Below are positions 36,224 to 49,328 of a stretch of DNA of 64,000 bases, in pieces. The position numbers and the translations under genes were made by a program. This stretch comes from Karalla daura (lineage: Eukaryota > Chordata > Actinopteri > Chaetodontiformes > Leiognathidae). Position 1 is the stretch's first letter. Each line of letters starts with the position of its first letter. Below the pieces are notes generated by a model. That model was given only the letters and a program-made list of their open reading frames with translations, ran no database searches and was not told the origin of the DNA. The stretch is from assembly GCA_029224185.1 (NCBI GenBank), contig JANZKI010000034.1, forward strand, positions 744,001-808,000, given 5' to 3'.

Positions 36224-36994
36224 AGTCGCGAGGAGCAGTGTAATGTTTAACATTGATGGCAGTGGTGGGACAATGAATGGGGGCTTATGGAAAGAAAAGG
36301 CTGCACTGGGCCTACGATGAGGCTCGTCGTTTAAATTTCACAAGGCGCACGGGTTTATGGCCTGCCCCGCATGAGAGAGCAAAAATGTTCCTACAAAACT
36401 GGAAAAAAGAATTTGTCTGCTGCTCAGGGTGTGGCTGGGAGCAGCGTGAAAAGAGCGAAACGAGAGCTGATTTTTAAGCGATCCCGCATGTCGGCCCTGT
36501 GCAAAGAAGAGATAGGACATGCCCAATGCTGACGGGGCCCTTTCAAACTCTGGGAGTCTCCCAGGGCCTGTGCCATCTGCTGGGGTGCATTGAAGCTGGA
36601 CGCCTCATCACTTTGTATTACCATGTCAGCAGAGGAGACAATGGAGCAGGTACCTGAGCACATGGTCGTCGAGAAGAGGTTCTGCTGAAAAACCATACAA
36701 TCTATCAGCGTGCAACTCGCTACACAAACACACCACAAGATTCTTCAATTTTTGAAATGAAAATGAAGTTTCAAAGCCAAAGTATGGCAACGTTACGAAT
36801 GTTTGTTTGTGGAGTTCTGTTTTTCCCATTCATTCTTATGGGAAAGAGCCTAATTGGCCAAGTGATAAACATTTGGCTCTATGGAGACTGCGCTTTCACC
36901 TATCTGGAATATGAGCTCACTGTCACGCCGTAGGGGACAGTCTCCAGAACGCCCTGACACGACTTGATGTGTGTAGTATGAGAACTGTGGCCAC
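36224..36994 (+). repeat. Monomer 48: K-N-Kq with 291a, beta
   Basis: C13, TG21. Beta 644a. Matches monomer 79. Confidence 0.95.
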
Positions 36995-37763
36995 AGTCGC
37001 GAGGAGCAGTGTAATGTTTAACATTGATGGCAGTGGTGGGACAATGAATGGGGGCTTATGGAAAGAAAAGGCTGCACTGGGCCTACGATGAGGCTCGTCG
37101 TTTAAATTTCACAAGGCGCACGGGTTTATGGCCTGCCCCACATGAGAGAGCAAAAATGTTCCTACAAAACTGGAAAAAAGAATTTGTCTGCTGCTTAGGG
37201 TGAGGCTGGGAGCAGCGTGAAAAGAGCGAAATGAGAGCTGATTTTAAGCGATCCCGCATGTCGCACGGGGCTATGAAGGGATTGGACATGCCCAATGCTG
37301 AGGGGGCCCTTTCCCACTCTGCGAGTCTCCCGGGGACTGTGCCATCTGCTGGGGTGCATTGAAGCTGGACGCCTCATCACTTTCTATGACCACGTGAGCA
37401 GAGGAGACATTGGAGCAGGTACCTGAGCACATGGTTGTCGAGAAATGGTGCTGCTGAAAAACCATACAACCTATCAGCGTGCAACTCGCTACACAAACAC
37501 ACCACAAGATTCTTTAATTTTTGAAATGAAAATGATGTTTCAAAGTCAAAGTATGGCAACGTTGCGAATGTTTGTTTGTGGAGTTCTGTTTGTCCCATTC
37601 ATTCTTATGGGAAAAAGCCAAATAGGCCAAGTGATAAACATTTGGCTCTATGGAGACTGCGCTTTCACCTATCTGGAATATGAGCTAACTGTCACGCCGT
37701 CGGGGACAGTCTCCAGAACGCCCTGACACGATTTGATGTGTGTAGTATGAGAACTGTGGCCAC
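36995..37763 (+). repeat. Monomer 49: v type, second sublineage, 769 bp
   Basis: CACGTG present, XhoI absent. Private ccccacatg, aaatgag and aataggcc. Matches monomer 80. Confidence 0.95.
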
Positions 37764-38534
37764 AGTCGCGAGGAGTAGTGTAATGTTTAACATTGATGGC
37801 AGTGGTGGGACAATGAATGGGGGCTTATGGAAAGAAAAGGCTGCACTGGGCCTACGATGAGGCTCGTCGTTTAAATTTCACAAGGCGCACGGGTTTATGG
37901 CCTGCCCCGCATGAGAGAGCACCAATGTTCCTACAAAACTGGAAAAAAGAATTTGTCTGCTGCTTCGGGTGTGGCTGGGACCAGCGTGAAAAGAGCGAAA
38001 CGAGAGCTGATTTTTAAGCGATCCCGCATGTCGGCCCGGTGCTAAGAAGAGATTGGACATGCCCAATGCTGACGGGGCCCTTTCAAACTCTGGGAGTCTC
38101 CCAGGGCCTGTGCCATCTGCTGGGGTGCATTGAAGCTGGACGCCTCATCACTTTGTATTACCATGTCAGCAGAGGAGACAATGGAGCAGGTACCTGAGCA
38201 CATGGTCGTCGAGAAGAGGTTCTGCTGAAAAACCATACAATCTATCAGCGTGCAACTCGCTACACAAACACACCACAAGATTCTTCAATTTTTGAAATGA
38301 AAATGAAGTTTCAAAGTCAAAGTATGGCAACGTTACGAATGTTTGTTTGTGGAGTTCTGTTTTTCCCATTCATTCTTATGGGAAAGAGCCAAATTGGCCA
38401 AGTGATAAGCATTTGGCTCTATGGAGACAACGCTTTCACCAATCTGGAGCATGAGCTAACTGTCAAGCCGTAGGGGACAGTCTCCAGAATGCCCTGACAC
38501 GAATTGGTGTGTGTAGTATGAGAACTGTGGCCAC
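37764..38534 (+). repeat. Monomer 50: v partner with standard second half
   Basis: T13, TG21, cttcggg and gctaagaag as in monomer 33, then standard from about base 306. Private gggaccag and gataagc. Matches monomer 81. Confidence 0.95.
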
Positions 38535-39305
38535 AGTCGCGAGGAGTAGTGTAACGTTTAACATTGATGGCAGTGGTGGGACAATGAATGGGGGCTTATG
38601 GAGATAAAAGGCTGCACTGGGCCTACGATGAGGCTCGTCGTTTAAATTTCACAAGGCGCACGGGTTTATGGCCTGCCCCGCATGAGAGAGCACCAATGTT
38701 CCTACAAAACTGGAAAAAAGAATTTGTCTGCTGCTCAGGGTGTGGCTGGGAGCAGCGTGAAAAGAGCGAAACGAGAGCTGATTTTTAAGCGATCCCGCAT
38801 GTCGGCCCTGTGCAAAGAAGAGATTGGACATGCCCAATGCTGACGGGGCCCTTTCAAACTCTGGGAGTCTCCCAGGGCCTGTGCCATCTGCTGGGGTGCA
38901 TTGAAGCTGGACGCCTCATCACTTTGTATTACCATGTCAGCAGAGGAGACAATGGAGCAGGTACCTGAGCACATGGTCGTCGAGAAGAGGTTCTGCTGAA
39001 AAACCATACAATCTATCAGCGTGCAACTCGCTACACAAACACACCACAAGATTCTTCAATTTTTGAAATGAAAATGAAGTTTCAAAGCCAAAGTATGGCA
39101 ACGTTACGAATGTTTGTTTGTGGAGTTCTGTTTTTCCCATTCATTCTTATGGGAAAGAGCCTAATTGGCCAAGTGATAAACATTTGGCTCTATGGAGACA
39201 ACGCTTTCACCAATCTGGAGCATGAGCTAACTGTCAAGCCGTAGGGGACAGTCTCCAGAATGCCCTGACACGATTTGGTGTGTGTAGTATGAGAACTGTG
39301 GCCAC
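38535..39305 (+). repeat. Monomer 51: D-N-P, recombinant beta-to-alpha tail
   Basis: T13, CG21. Beta at base 628 (39162), alpha from bases 666-667 (39200-39201) onward. Confidence 0.95.
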
Positions 39306-40076
39306 AGTCGCGAGGAGTAGTGTAACGTTTAACATTGATGGCAGTGGTGGGACAATGAATGGGGGCTTATGGAGATAAAAGGCTGCACTGGGCCTACGAT
39401 GAGGCTCGTCGTTTAAATTTCACAAGGCGCACGGGTTTATGGCCTGCCCCGCATGAGAGAGCACCAATGTTCCTACAAAACTGGAAAAAAGAATTTGTCT
39501 GCTGCTCAGGGTGTGGCTGGGAGCAGCGTGAAAAGAGCGAAACGAGAGCTGATTTTTAAGCGATCCCGCATGTCGGCCCTGTGCAAAGAAGAGATTGGAC
39601 ATGCCCAATGCTGACGGGGCCCTTTCAAACTCTGGGAGTCTCCCAGGGCCTGTGCCATCTGCTGGGGTGCATTGAAGCTGGACGCCTCATCACTTTGTAT
39701 TACCATGTCAGCAGAGGAGACAATGGAGCAGGTACCTGAGCACATGGTCGTCGAGAAGAGGTTCTGCTGAAAAACCATACAATCTATCAGCGTGCAACTC
39801 GCTACACAAACACACCACAAGATTCTTCAATTTTTGAAATGAAAATGAAGTTTCAAAGCCAAAGTATGGCAACGTTACGAATGTTTGTTTGTGGAGTTCT
39901 GTTTTTCCCATTCATTCTTATGGGAAAGAGCCTAATTGGCCAAGTGATAAACATTTGGCTCTATGGAGACTGCGCTTTCACCTATCTGGAATATGAGCTC
40001 ACTGTCACGCCGTAGGGGACAGTCTCCAGAACGCCCTGACACGACTTGATGTGTGTAGTATGAGAACTGTGGCCAC
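39306..40076 (+). repeat. Monomer 52: D-N-P, beta
   Basis: T13, CG21. Beta 644a, 663g, 746g. Confidence 0.95.
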
Positions 40077-40847
40077 AGTCGCGAGGAGCAGTGTAATGTT
40101 TAACATTGATGGCAGTGGTGGGACAATGAATGGGGGCTTATGGAAAGAAAAGGCTGCACTGGGCCTACGATGAGGCTCGTCGTTTAAATTTCACAAGGCG
40201 CACGGGTTTATGGCCTGCCCCGCATGAGAGAGCAAAAATGTTCCTACAAAACTGGAAAAAAGAATTTGTCTGCTGCTCAGGGTGTGGCTGGGAGCAGCGT
40301 GAAAAGAGCGAAACGAGAGCTGATTTTTAAGCGATCCCGCATGTCGGCCCTGTGCAAAGAAGAGATTGGACATGCCCAATGCTGACGGGGCCCTTTCAAA
40401 CTCTGGGAGTCTCCCAGGGCCTGTGCCATCTGCTGGGGTGCATTGAAGCTGGACGCCTCATCACTTTGTATTACCATGTCAGCAGAGGAGACAATGGAGC
40501 AGGTACCTGAGCACATGGTCGTCGAGAAGAGGTTCTGCTGAAAAACCATACAATCTATCAGCGTGCAACTCGCTACACAAACACACCACAAGATTCTTCA
40601 ATTTTTGAAATGAAAATGAAGTTTCAAAGCCAAAGTATGGCAACGTTACGAATGTTTGTTTGTGGAGTTCTGTTTTTCCCATTCATTCTTATGGGAAAGA
40701 GCCAAATTGGCCAAGTGATAAACATTTGGCTCTATGGAGACAACGCTTTCACCAATCTGGAGCATGAGCTAACTGTCAAGCCGTAGGGGACAGTCTCCAG
40801 AATGCCCTGACACGATTTGGTGTGTGTAGTATGAGAACTGTGGCCAC
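40077..40847 (+). repeat. Monomer 53: K-N-Kq, alpha
   Basis: C13, TG21, 291t. Confidence 0.95.
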
Positions 40848-41618
40848 AGTCGCGAGGAGTAGTGTAACGTTTAACATTGATGGCAGTGGTGGGACAATGA
40901 ATGGGGGCTTATGGAGATAAAAGGCTGCACTGGGCCTACGATGAGGCTCGTCGTTTAAATTTCACAAGGCGCACGGGTTTATGGCCTGCCCCGCATGAGA
41001 GAGCACCAATGTTCCTACAAAACTGGAAAAAAGAATTTGTCTGCTGCTCAGGGTGTGGCTGGGAGCAGCGTGAAAAGAGCGAAACGAGAGCTGATTTTTA
41101 AGCGATCCCGCATGTCGGCCCTGTGCAAAGAAGAGATTGGACATGCCCAATGCTGACGGGGCCCTTTCAAACTCTGGGAGTCTCCCAGGGCCTGTGCCAT
41201 CTGCTGGGGTGCATTGAAGCTGGACGCCTCATCACTTTGTATTACCATGTCAGCAGAGGAGACAATGGAGCAGGTACCTGAGCACATGGTCGTCGAGAAG
41301 AGGTTCTGCTGAAAAACCATACAATCTATCAGCGTGCAACTCGCTACACAAACACACCACAAGATTCTTCAATTTTTGAAATGAAAATGAAGTTTCAAAG
41401 CCAAAGTATGGCAACGTTACGAATGTTTGTTTGTGGAGTTCTGTTTTTCCCATTCATTCTTATGGGAAAGAGCCAAATTGGCCAAGTGATAAATATTTGG
41501 CTCTATGGAGACAACGCTTTCACCAATCTGGAGCATGAGCTAACTGTCAAGCCGTAGGGGACAGTCTCCAGAATGCCCTGACACGATTTGGTGTGTGTAG
41601 TATGAGAACTGTGGCCAC
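40848..41618 (+). repeat. Monomer 54: D-N-P, alpha
   Basis: T13, CG21; private aaatattt near base 648. Confidence 0.95.
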
Positions 41619-42389
41619 AGTCGCGAGGAGTAGTGTAACGTTTAACATTGATGGCAGTGGTGGGACAATGAATGGGGGCTTATGGAGATAAAAGGCTGCA
41701 CTGGGCCTACGATGAGGCTCGTCGTTTAAATTTCACAAGGCGCACGGGTTTATGGCCTGCCCCGCATGAGAGAGCACCAATGTTCCTACAAAACTGGAAA
41801 AAAGAATTTGTCTGCTGCTCAGGGTGTGGCTGGGAGCAGCGTGAAAAGAGCGAAACGAGAGCTGATTTTTAAGCGATCCCGCATGTCGGCCCTGTGCAAA
41901 GAAGAGATTGGACATGCCCAATGCTGACGGGGCCCTTTCAAACTCTGGGAGTCTCCCAGGGCCTGTGCCATCTGCTGGGGTGCATTGAAGCTGGACGCCT
42001 CATCACTTTGTATTACCATGTCAGCAGAGGAGACAATGGAGCAGGTACCTGAGCACATGGTCGTCGAGAAGAGGTTCTGCTGAAAAACCATACAATCTAT
42101 CAGCGTGCAACTCGCTACACAAACACACCACAAGATTCTTCAATTTTTGAAATGAAAATGAAGTTTCAAAGCCAAAGTATGGCAACGTTACGAATGTTTG
42201 TTTGTGGAGTTCTGTTTTTCCCATTCATTCTTATGGGAAAGAGCCTAATTGGCCAAGTGATCAACATTTGGCTCTATGGAGACTGCGCTTTCACCTATCT
42301 GGAATATGAGCTCACTGTCACGCCGTAGGGGACAGTCTCCAGAACGCCCTGACACGACTTGATATGTGTAGTATGAGAACTGTGGCCAC
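41619..42389 (+). repeat. Monomer 55: D-N-P, beta
   Basis: T13, CG21. Beta 644c, 746a. Confidence 0.95.
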
Positions 42390-43160
42390 AGTCGCGAGGA
42401 GTAGTGTAACGTTTAACATTGATGGCAGTGGTGGGACAATGAATGGGGGCTTATGGAGATAAAAGGCTGCACTGGGCCTACGATGAGGCTCGTCGTTTAA
42501 ATTTCACAAGGCGCACGGGTTTATGGCCTGCCCCGCATGAGAGAGCACCAATGTTCCTACAAAACTGGAAAAAAGAATTTGTCTGCTGCTCAGGGTGTGG
42601 CTGGGAGCAGCGTGAAAAGAGCGAAACGAGAGCTGATTTTTAAGCGATCCCGCATGTCGGCCCTGTGCAAAGAAGAGATTGGACATGCCCAATGCTGACG
42701 GGGCCCTTTCAAACTCTGGGAGTCTCCCAGGGCCTGTGCCATCTGCTGGGGTGCATTGAAGCTGGACGCCTCATCACTTTGTATTACCATGTCAGCAGAG
42801 GAGACAATGGAGCAGGTACCTGAGCACATGGTCGTCGAGAAGAGGTTCTGCTGAAAAACCATACAATCTATCAGCGTGCAACTCGCTACACAAACACACC
42901 ACAAGATTCTTCAATTTTTGAAATGAAAATGAAGTTTCAAAGCCAAAGTATGGCAACGTTACGAATGTTTGTTTGTGGAGTTCTGTTTTTCCCATTCATT
43001 CTTATGGGAAAGAGCCAAATTGGCCAAGTGATAAACATTTGGCTCTATGGAGACAACGCTTTCACCAATCTGGAGCATGAGCTAACTGTCAAGCCGTAGG
43101 GGACAGTCTCCAGAATGCCCTGACACGATTTGGTGTGTGTAGTATGAGAACTGTGGCCAC
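42390..43160 (+). repeat. Monomer 56: D-N-P, alpha
   Basis: T13, CG21. Confidence 0.95.
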
Positions 43161-43931
43161 AGTCGCGAGGAGTAGTGTAACCTTTAACATTGATGGCAGT
43201 GGTGGGACAATGAATGGGGGCTTATGGAGATAAAAGGCTGCACTGGGCCTACGATGAGGCTCGTCGTTTACATTTCACAAGGCGCACGGGTTTATGGCCT
43301 GCCCCGCATGAGAGAGCACCAATGTTCCTACAAAACTGGAAAAAAGAATTTGTCTGCTGCTCAGGGTGTGGCTGGGAGCAGCGTGAAAAGAGCGAAACGA
43401 GAGCTGATTTTTAAGCGATCCCGCATGTCGGCCCTGTGCAAAGAAGAGATTGGACATGCCCAATGCTGACGGGGCCCTTTCAAACTCTGGGAGTCTCCCA
43501 GGGCCTGTGCCATCTGCTGGGGTGCATTGAAGCTGGACGCCTCATCACTTTGTATTACCATGTCAGCAGAGGAGACAATGGAGCAGGTACCTGAGCACAT
43601 GGTCGTCGAGAAGAGGTTCTGCTGAAAAACCATACAATCTATCAGCGTGCAACTCGCTACACAAACACACCACAAGATTCTTCAATTTTTGAAATGAAAA
43701 TGAAGTTTCAAAGCCAAAGTATGGCAACGTTACGAATGTTTGTTTGTGGAGTTCTGTTTTTCCCATTCATTCTTATGGGAAAGAGCCAAATTGGCCAAGT
43801 GATAAACATTTGGCTCTATGGAGACAACGCTTTCACCAATCTGGAGCATGAGCTAACTGTCAAGCCGTAGGGGACAGTCTCCAGAATGCCCTGACACGAT
43901 TTGGTGTGTGTAGTATGAGAACTGTGGCCAC
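43161..43931 (+). repeat. Monomer 57: D-H-P, alpha
   Basis: CC21, 111c. H heads elsewhere in the array usually have a beta tail. Confidence 0.95.
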
Positions 43932-44702
43932 AGTCGCGAGGAGTAGTGTAACCTTTAACATTGATGGCAGTGGTGGGACAATGAATGGGGGCTTATGGAG
44001 ATAAAAGGCTGCACTGGGCCTACGATGAGGCTCGTCGTTTAAATTTCACAAGGCGCACGGGTTTATGGCCTGCCCCGCATGAGAGAGCACCAATGTTCCT
44101 ACAAAACTGGAAAAAAGAATTTGTCTGCTGCTCAGGGTGTGGCTGGGAGCAGCGTGAAAAGAGCGAAACGAGAGCTGATTTTTAAGCGATCCCGCATGTC
44201 GGCCCTGTGCAAAGAAGAGATTGGACATGCCCAATGCTGACGGGGCCCTTTCAAACTCTGGGAGTCTCCCAGGGCCTGTGCCATCTGCTGGGGTGCATTG
44301 AAGCTGGACGCCTCATCACTTTGTATTACCATGTCAGCAGAGGAGACAATGGAGCAGGTACCTGAGCACATGGTCGTCGAGAAGAGGTTCTGCTGAAAAA
44401 CCATACAATCTATCAGCGTGCAACTCGCTACACAAACACACCACAAGATTCTTCAATTTTTGAAATGAAAATGAAGTTTCAAAGCCAAAGTATGGCAACG
44501 TTACGAATGTTTGTTTGTGGAGTTCTGTTTTTCCCATTCATTCTTATGGGAAAGAGCCAAATTGGCCAAGTGATAAACATTTGGCTCTATGGAGACAACG
44601 CTTTCACCAATCTGGAGCATGAGCTAACTGTCAAGCCGTAGGGGACAGTCTCCAGAATGCCCTGACACGATTTGGTGTGTGTAGTATGAGAACTGTGGCC
44701 AC
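43932..44702 (+). repeat. Monomer 58: D-N-P, alpha
   Basis: CC21, 111a. Confidence 0.95.
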
Positions 44703-45473
44703 AGTCGCGAGGAGTAGTGTAACCTTTAACATTGATGGCAGTGGTGGGACAATGAATGGGGGCTTATGGAGATAAAAGGCTGCACTGGGCCTACGATGAG
44801 GCTCGTCGTTTAAATTTCACAAGGCGCACGGGTTTATGGCCTGCCCCGCATGAGAGAGCACCAATGTTCCTACAAAACTGGAAAAAAGAATTTGTCTGCT
44901 GCTCAGGGTGTGGCTGGGAGCAGCGTGAAAAGAGCGAAACGAGAGCTGATTTTTAAGCGATCCCGCATGTCGGCCCTGTGCAAAGAAGAGATTGGACATG
45001 CCCAATGCTGACGGGGCCCTTTCAAACTCTGGGAGTCTCCCAGGGCCTGTGCCATCTGCTGGGGTGCATTGAAGCTGGACGCCTCATCACTTTGTATTAC
45101 CATGTCAGCAGAGGAGACAATGGAGCAGGTACCTGAGCACATGGTCGTCGAGAAGAGGTTCTGCTGAAAAACCATACAATCTATCAGCGTGCAACTCGCT
45201 ACACAAACACACCACAAGATTCTTCAATTTTTGAAATGAAAATGAAGTTTCAAAGCCAAAGTATGGCAACGTTACGAATGTTTGTTTGTGGAGTTCTGTT
45301 TTTCCCATTCATTCTTATGGGAAAGAGCCAAATTGGCCAAGTGATAAACATTTGGCTCTATGGAGACAACGCTTTCACCAATCTGGAGCATGAGCTAACT
45401 GTCAAGCCGTAGGGGACAGTCTCCAGAATGCCCTGACACGATTTGGTGTGTGTAGTATGAGAACTGTGGCCAC
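44703..45473 (+). repeat. Monomer 59: D-N-P, alpha
   Basis: CC21, 111a; looks identical to monomer 58. Confidence 0.95.
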
Positions 45474-46244
45474 AGTCGCGAGGAGTAGTGTAACCTTTAA
45501 CATTGATGGCAGTGGTGGGACAATGAATGGGGGCTTATGGAGATAAAAGGCTGCACTGGGCCTACGATGAGGCTCGTCGTTTACATTTCACAAGGCGCAC
45601 GGGTTTATGGCCTGCCCCGCATGAGAGAGCACCAATGTTCCTACAAAACTGGAAAAAAGAATTTGTCTGCTGCTCAGGGTGTGGCTGGGAGCAGCGTGAA
45701 AAGAGCGAAACGAGAGCTGATTTTTAAGCGATCCCGCATGTCGGCCCTGTGCAAAGAAGAGATTGGACATGCCCAATGCTGACGGGGCCCTTTCAAACTC
45801 TGGGAGTCTCCCAGGGCCTGTGCCATCTGCTGGGGTGCATTGAAGCTGGACGCCTCATCACTTTGTATTACCATGTCAGCAGAGGAGACAATGGAGCAGG
45901 TACCTGAGCACATGGTCGTCGAGAAGAGGTTCTGCTGAAAAACCATACAATCTATCAGCGTGCAACTCGCTACACAAACACACCACAAGATTCTTCAATT
46001 TTTGAAATGAAAATGAAGTTTCAAAGCCAAAGTATGGCAACGTTACGAATGTTTGTTTGTGGAGTTCTGTTTTTCCCATTCATTCTTATGGGAAAGAGCC
46101 AAATTGGCCAAGTGATAAACATTTGGCTCTATGGAGACAACGCTTTCACCAATCTGGAGCATGAGCTAACTGTCAAGCCGTAGGGGACAGTCTCCAGAAT
46201 GCCCTGACACGATTTGGTGTGTGTAGTATGAGAACTGTGGCCAC
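45474..46244 (+). repeat. Monomer 60: D-H-P, alpha
   Basis: CC21, 111c; looks identical to monomer 57. Confidence 0.95.
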
Positions 46245-47015
46245 AGTCGCGAGGAGTAGTGTAACGTTTAACATTGATGGCAGTGGTGGGACAATGAATG
46301 GGGGCTTATGGAGATAAAAGGCTGCACTGGGCCTACGATGAGGCTCGTCGTTTAAATTTCACAAGGCGCACGGGTTTATGGCCTGCCCCGCATGAGAGAG
46401 CACCAATGTTCCTACAAAACTGGAAAAAAGAATTTGTCTGCTGCTCAGGGTGTGGCTGGGAGCAGCGTGAAAAGAGCGAAACGAGAGCTGATTTTTAAGC
46501 GATCCCGCATGTCGGCCCTGTGCAAAGAAGAGATTGGACATGCCCAATGCTGACGGGGCCCTTTCAAACTCTGGGAGTCTCCCAGGGCCTGTGCCATCTG
46601 CTGGGGTGCATTGAAGCTGGACGCCTCATCACTTTGTATTACCATGTCAGCAGAGGAGACAATGGAGCAGGTACCTGAGCACATGGTCGTCGAGAAGAGG
46701 TTCTGCTGAAAAACCATACAATCTATCAGCGTGCAACTCGCTACACAAACACACCACAAGATTCTTCAATTTTTGAAATGAAAATGAAGTTTCAAAGCCA
46801 AAGTATGGCAACGTTACGAATGTTTGTTTGTGGAGTTCTGTTTTTCCCATTCATTCTTATGGGAAAGAGCCTAATTGGCCAAGTGATCAACATTTGGCTC
46901 TATGGATACTGCGCTTTCACCTATCTGGAATATGAGCTCACTGTCACGCCGTAGGGGACAGTCTCCAGAACGCCCTGACACGACTTGATGTGTGTAGTAT
47001 GAGAACTGTGGCCAC
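46245..47015 (+). repeat. Monomer 61: D-N-P, beta
   Basis: CG21. Beta 644c, 663t with 737c, an unusual pairing. Confidence 0.95.
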
Positions 47016-47786
47016 AGTCGCGAGGAGCAGTGTAATGTTTAACATTGATGGCAGTGGTGGGACAATGAATGGGGGCTTATGGAAAGAAAAGGCTGCACTG
47101 GGCCTACGATGAGGCTCGTCGTTTAAATTTCACAAGGCGCACGGGTTTATGGCCTGCCCCGCATGAGAGAGCAAAAATGTTCCTACAAAACTGGAAAAAA
47201 GAATTTGTCTGCTGCTCAGGGTGTGGCTGGGAGCAGCGTGAAAAGAGCGAAACGAGAGCTGATTTTTAAGCGATCCCGCATGTCGGCCCTGTGCAAAGAA
47301 GAGATTGGACATGCCCAATGCTGACGGGGCCCTTTCAAACTCTGGGAGTCTCCCAGGGCCTGTGCCATCTGCTGGGGTGCATTGAAGCTGGACGCCTCAT
47401 CACTTTGTATTACCATGTCAGCAGAGGAGACAATGGAGCAGGTACCTGAGCACATGGTCGTCGAGAAGAGGTTCTGCTGAAAAACCATACAATCTATCAG
47501 CGTGCAACTCGCTACACAAACACACCACAAGATTCTTCAATTTTTGAAATGAAAATGAAGTTTCAAAGTCAAAGTATGGCAACGTTACGAATGTTTGTTT
47601 GTGGAGTTCTGTTTTTCCCATTCATTCTTATGGGAAAGAGCCAAATTGGCCAAGTGATAAACATTTGGCTCTATGGAGACAACGCTTTCACCAATCTGGA
47701 GCATGAGCTAACTGTCAAGCCGTAGGGGACAGTCTCCAGAATGCCCTGACACGATTTGGTGTGTGTAGTATGAGAACTGTGGCCAC
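47016..47786 (+). repeat. Monomer 62: K-N-Kq, alpha
   Basis: C13, TG21; agtcaaag near base 554, as in monomer 14. Confidence 0.95.
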
Positions 47787-48557
47787 AGTCGCGAGGAGTA
47801 GTGTAACCTTTAACATTGATGGCAGTGGTGGGACAATGAATGGGGGCTTATGGAGATAAAAGGCTGCACTGGGCCTACGATGAGGCTCGTCGTTTAAATT
47901 TCACAAGGCGCACGGGTTTATGGCCTGCCCCGCATGAGAGAGCACCAATGTTCCTACAAAACTGGAAAAAAGAATTTGTCTGCTGCTCAGGGTGTGGCTG
48001 GGAGCAGCGTGAAAAGAGCGAAACGAGAGCTGATTTTTAAGCGATCCCGCATGTCGGCCCTGTGCAAAGAAGAGATTGGACATGCCCAATGCTGACGGGG
48101 CCCTTTCAAACTCTGGGAGTCTCCCAGGGCCTGTGCCATCTGCTGGGGTGCATTGAAGCTGGACGCCTCATCACTTTGTATTACCATGTCAGCAGAGGAG
48201 ACAATGGAGCAGGTACCTGAGCACATGGTCGTCGAGAAGAGGTTCTGCTGAAAAACCATACAATCTATCAGCGTGCAACTCGCTACACAAACACACCACA
48301 AGATTCTTCAATTTTTGAAATGAAAATGAAGTTTCAAAGCCAAAGTATGGCAACGTTACGAATGTTTGTTTGTGGAGTTCTGTTTTTCCCATTCATTCTT
48401 ATGGGAAAGAGCCTAATTGGCCAAGTGATAAACATTTGGCTCTATGGAGACTGCGCTTTCACCTATCTGGAATATGAGCTCACTGTCACGCCGTAGGGGA
48501 CAGTCTCCAGAACGCCCTGACACGACTTGATGTGTGTAGTATGAGAACTGTGGCCAC
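47787..48557 (+). repeat. Monomer 63: D-N-P, beta
   Basis: CC21, 111a. Beta 644a, 746g. Confidence 0.95.
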
Positions 48558-49328
48558 AGTCGCGAGGAGCAGTGTAATGTTTAACATTGATGGCAGTGGT
48601 GGGACAATGAATGGGGGCTTATGGAAAGAAAAGGCTGCACTGGGCCTACGATGAGGCTCGTCGTTTAAATTTCACAAGGCGCACGGGTTTATGGCCTGCC
48701 CCGCATGAGAGAGCAAAAATGTTCCTACAAAACTGGAAAAAAGAATTTGTCTGCTGCTCAGGGTGTGGCTGGGAGCAGCGTGAAAAGAGCGAAACGAGAG
48801 CTGATTTTTAAGCGATCCCGCATGTCGGCCCTGTGCAAAGAAGAGATTGGACATGCCCAATGCTGACGGGGCCCTTTCAAACTCTGGGAGTCTCCCAGGG
48901 CCTGTGCCATCTGCTGGGGTGCATTGAAGCTGGACGCCTCATCACTTTGTATTACCATGTCAGCAGAGGAGACAATGGAGCAGGTACCTGAGCACATGGT
49001 CGTCGAGAAGAGGTTCTGCTGAAAAACCATACAATCTATCAGCGTGCAACTCGCTACACAAACACACCACAAGATTCTTCAATTTTTGAAATGAAAATGA
49101 AGTTTCAAAGCCAAAGTATGGCAACGTTACGAATGTTTGTTTGTGGAGTTCTGTTTTTCCCATTCATTCTTATGGGAAAGAGCCAAATTGGCCAAGTGAT
49201 AAACATTTGGCTCTATGGAGACAACGCTTTCACCAATCTGGAGCATGAGCTAACTGTCAAGCCGTAGGGGACAGTCTCCAGAAGGCCCTGACACGATTTG
49301 GTGTGTGTAGTATCAGAACTGTGGCCAC
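48558..49328 (+). repeat. Monomer 64: K-N-Kq, alpha
   Basis: C13, TG21; gaaggccc in an otherwise full-length alpha tail; private tatcagaac. Confidence 0.95.

Larger units (their letters stand above)
35453..38534 (+). repeat. Duplicated v-type block, copy A (units 47-50)
   Basis: The order is D-N-P beta, K-Kq with 291a, v, K-P partner. The block recurs 23899 bp downstream at 59352. From about 35551 to the tail of unit 51 I found no difference by eye; before that the copies differ at 35523 and 35550. Confidence 0.85.
38535..43160 (+). repeat. Mixed monomer region (units 51-56)
   Basis: Mostly D-N-P units with alternating alpha and beta tails and one K-Kq unit (53). Unit 51 has a recombinant beta-to-alpha tail. 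Units 54-56 show the alpha, beta with 746a, alpha rhythm also seen at 51642-54725. Confidence 0.75.
43161..46244 (+). repeat. All-alpha block (units 57-60)
   Basis: Four consecutive monomers all have CC at 21-22 and alpha tails, and differ mainly at base 111 in the order H, N, N, H. This is the only stretch of the window where four neighbours share both head and tail class. Confidence 0.8.
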
